From assembly GCA_947166955.1 (NCBI GenBank), contig CAMVGI010000072.1, forward strand, positions 1 to 6,764: DNA of 6,764 bases, read 5' to 3'. Each line of letters opens with the position of its first letter. Position 1 is the first letter of the stretch. Source of the DNA: an uncultured Clostridia bacterium (lineage in GTDB: Bacteria; Bacillota_A; Clostridia; Oscillospirales; Oscillospiraceae). The translations under genes were made by a program, and so were the position numbers. A model generated the notes under the pieces. That model did not search any database and was not told the origin of the DNA. It was given only the letters and a program-made list of their open reading frames with translations. Below are positions 6,266-6,764 of the stretch, piece by piece.

Positions 6266-6764
6266 ATGACCGAACTCCTTTCCCCCGCGGGGTCAAGAGA
6301 AGCGCTCGTCGCCGCCGTGCAAAGCGGCGCGGACGCGGTATATCTGGGCGTTGATGATTTCAACGCCCGCCGCGGCGCGCGCAATTTTTCCCCCGAGGAC
6401 CTGCACGCGGCGGTCGCCTATTGCCATCTGCGCGACGCGCGGGTCTACCTCACGCTCAATACGCTCGTCGCGGACCGCGAACTGCACGCGCTCTCCTCCG
6501 CCGCGCGCGTGGCGTGCGAGGCGGGCGTGGACGCGATCCTCGTGCAGGATTGGGGCGTTTTGGATACGCTGCGCCGCGTCGTGCCGGATATGCCGCTGCA
6601 CGCGAGCACGCAGATGACCGTGCACACGCTCTCCGGCGTGGAGGAAGCGGCGCGCCTCGGCCTTTCGCGCGCGGTGCTCGCGCGCGAGCTTTCCCGCGAC
6701 GAGATCGCCGAGATCTGCCGCCGCAGCCCCATCGAGATCGAGGTCTTCGTCCACGGCGCGCTTT
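6266..6764 (+). CDS. U32-family peptidase-like protein, N-terminal part
   Basis: The gene runs off the window end, leaving 166 codons. MTELLSPAGSREALVAAVQSG, then GADAVYLG, FNARRGARNF, the LVQDWGVLD strand and LHASTQMTVH, are hallmarks of the U32 'peptidase' family, which has a TIM-barrel-like N-terminal domain. The window stops at EIEVFVHGAL, immediately before where the Cys-rich family signature is expected. Characterised members include collagenase-type PrtC and the RNA hydroxylation proteins TrhP and RlhA; the last two act on tRNA and 23S rRNA, so proteolysis should not be assumed. The start ATG at 6266 has AAGAGGA five bases upstream. It lies 10 nt after zapA, consistent with one operon. 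Which subfamily it is, and whether a further C-terminal domain follows, cannot be seen here. Confidence 0.92.
   Translation, partial: MTELLSPAGSREALVAAVQSGADAVYLGVDDFNARRGARNFSPEDLHAAVAYCHLRDARVYLTLNTLVADRELHALSSAARVACEAGVDAILVQDWGVLDTLRRVVPDMPLHASTQMTVHTLSGVEEAARLGLSRAVLARELSRDEIAEICRRSPIEIEVFVHGAL

Noticed and set aside
5794..6384. 196-codon minus-strand frame antisense to zapA
   Set aside because: Although it contains hydrophobic stretches, these arise from reading the ZapA coiled coil backwards. ZapA on the plus strand has family features, a promoter and a neighbour in tandem.

Overview
The window reads as chromosomal core sequence from a GC-rich member of the Bacillota, probably a clostridial (Oscillospiraceae-like) gut anaerobe. 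The grounds are a DnaD/DnaI-type replication initiation pair, an LtaS-like polyglycerolphosphate synthase, strong AAAGGAGG-type ribosome binding sites, and a ZapA/U32-peptidase pair. The family assignment is an inference from gene content and composition, not from a search. No mobile element, CRISPR array, rRNA or tRNA gene was seen.

Layout: (1) 1-791 (+) is the 3' part of a single-chain glycyl-tRNA synthetase gene. It ends at a strong hairpin (815-838) that can serve as a terminator on both strands. (2) 844-1830 (-) is a gene for a long type IV pilin-like protein with a clear prepilin peptidase site. It is less GC-rich than its neighbours, and its ribosome binding site lies inside an inverted repeat (1839-1885). 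(3) 1894-5762 (-) is a compact operon, in transcription order dnaD, dnaI (helicase loader) and an LtaS-family membrane sulfatase-fold enzyme. dnaD is separated from dnaI by 12 nt, and dnaI overlaps the LtaS-like gene by four bases (ATGA). The pilin gene lies 63 nt further downstream on the same strand. (4) 5763-5940 is a divergent promoter region. (5) 5941-6764 (+) holds zapA and, 10 nt later, the start of a U32-family peptidase-like gene cut by the window end.

The minus-strand operon joins replication initiation (DnaD plus the helicase loader) to an envelope polymer enzyme. The divergent plus-strand operon begins with the FtsZ-ring protein ZapA. Replication, envelope and division genes therefore share one 178-bp control region. 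No wholly new system is evident. The most noteworthy signals are the hairpin that could hide the pilin ribosome binding site, the isolated pilin itself, and the translational coupling of the LtaS-like gene to the helicase loader. Most other open frames are antisense shadows produced by high GC content.
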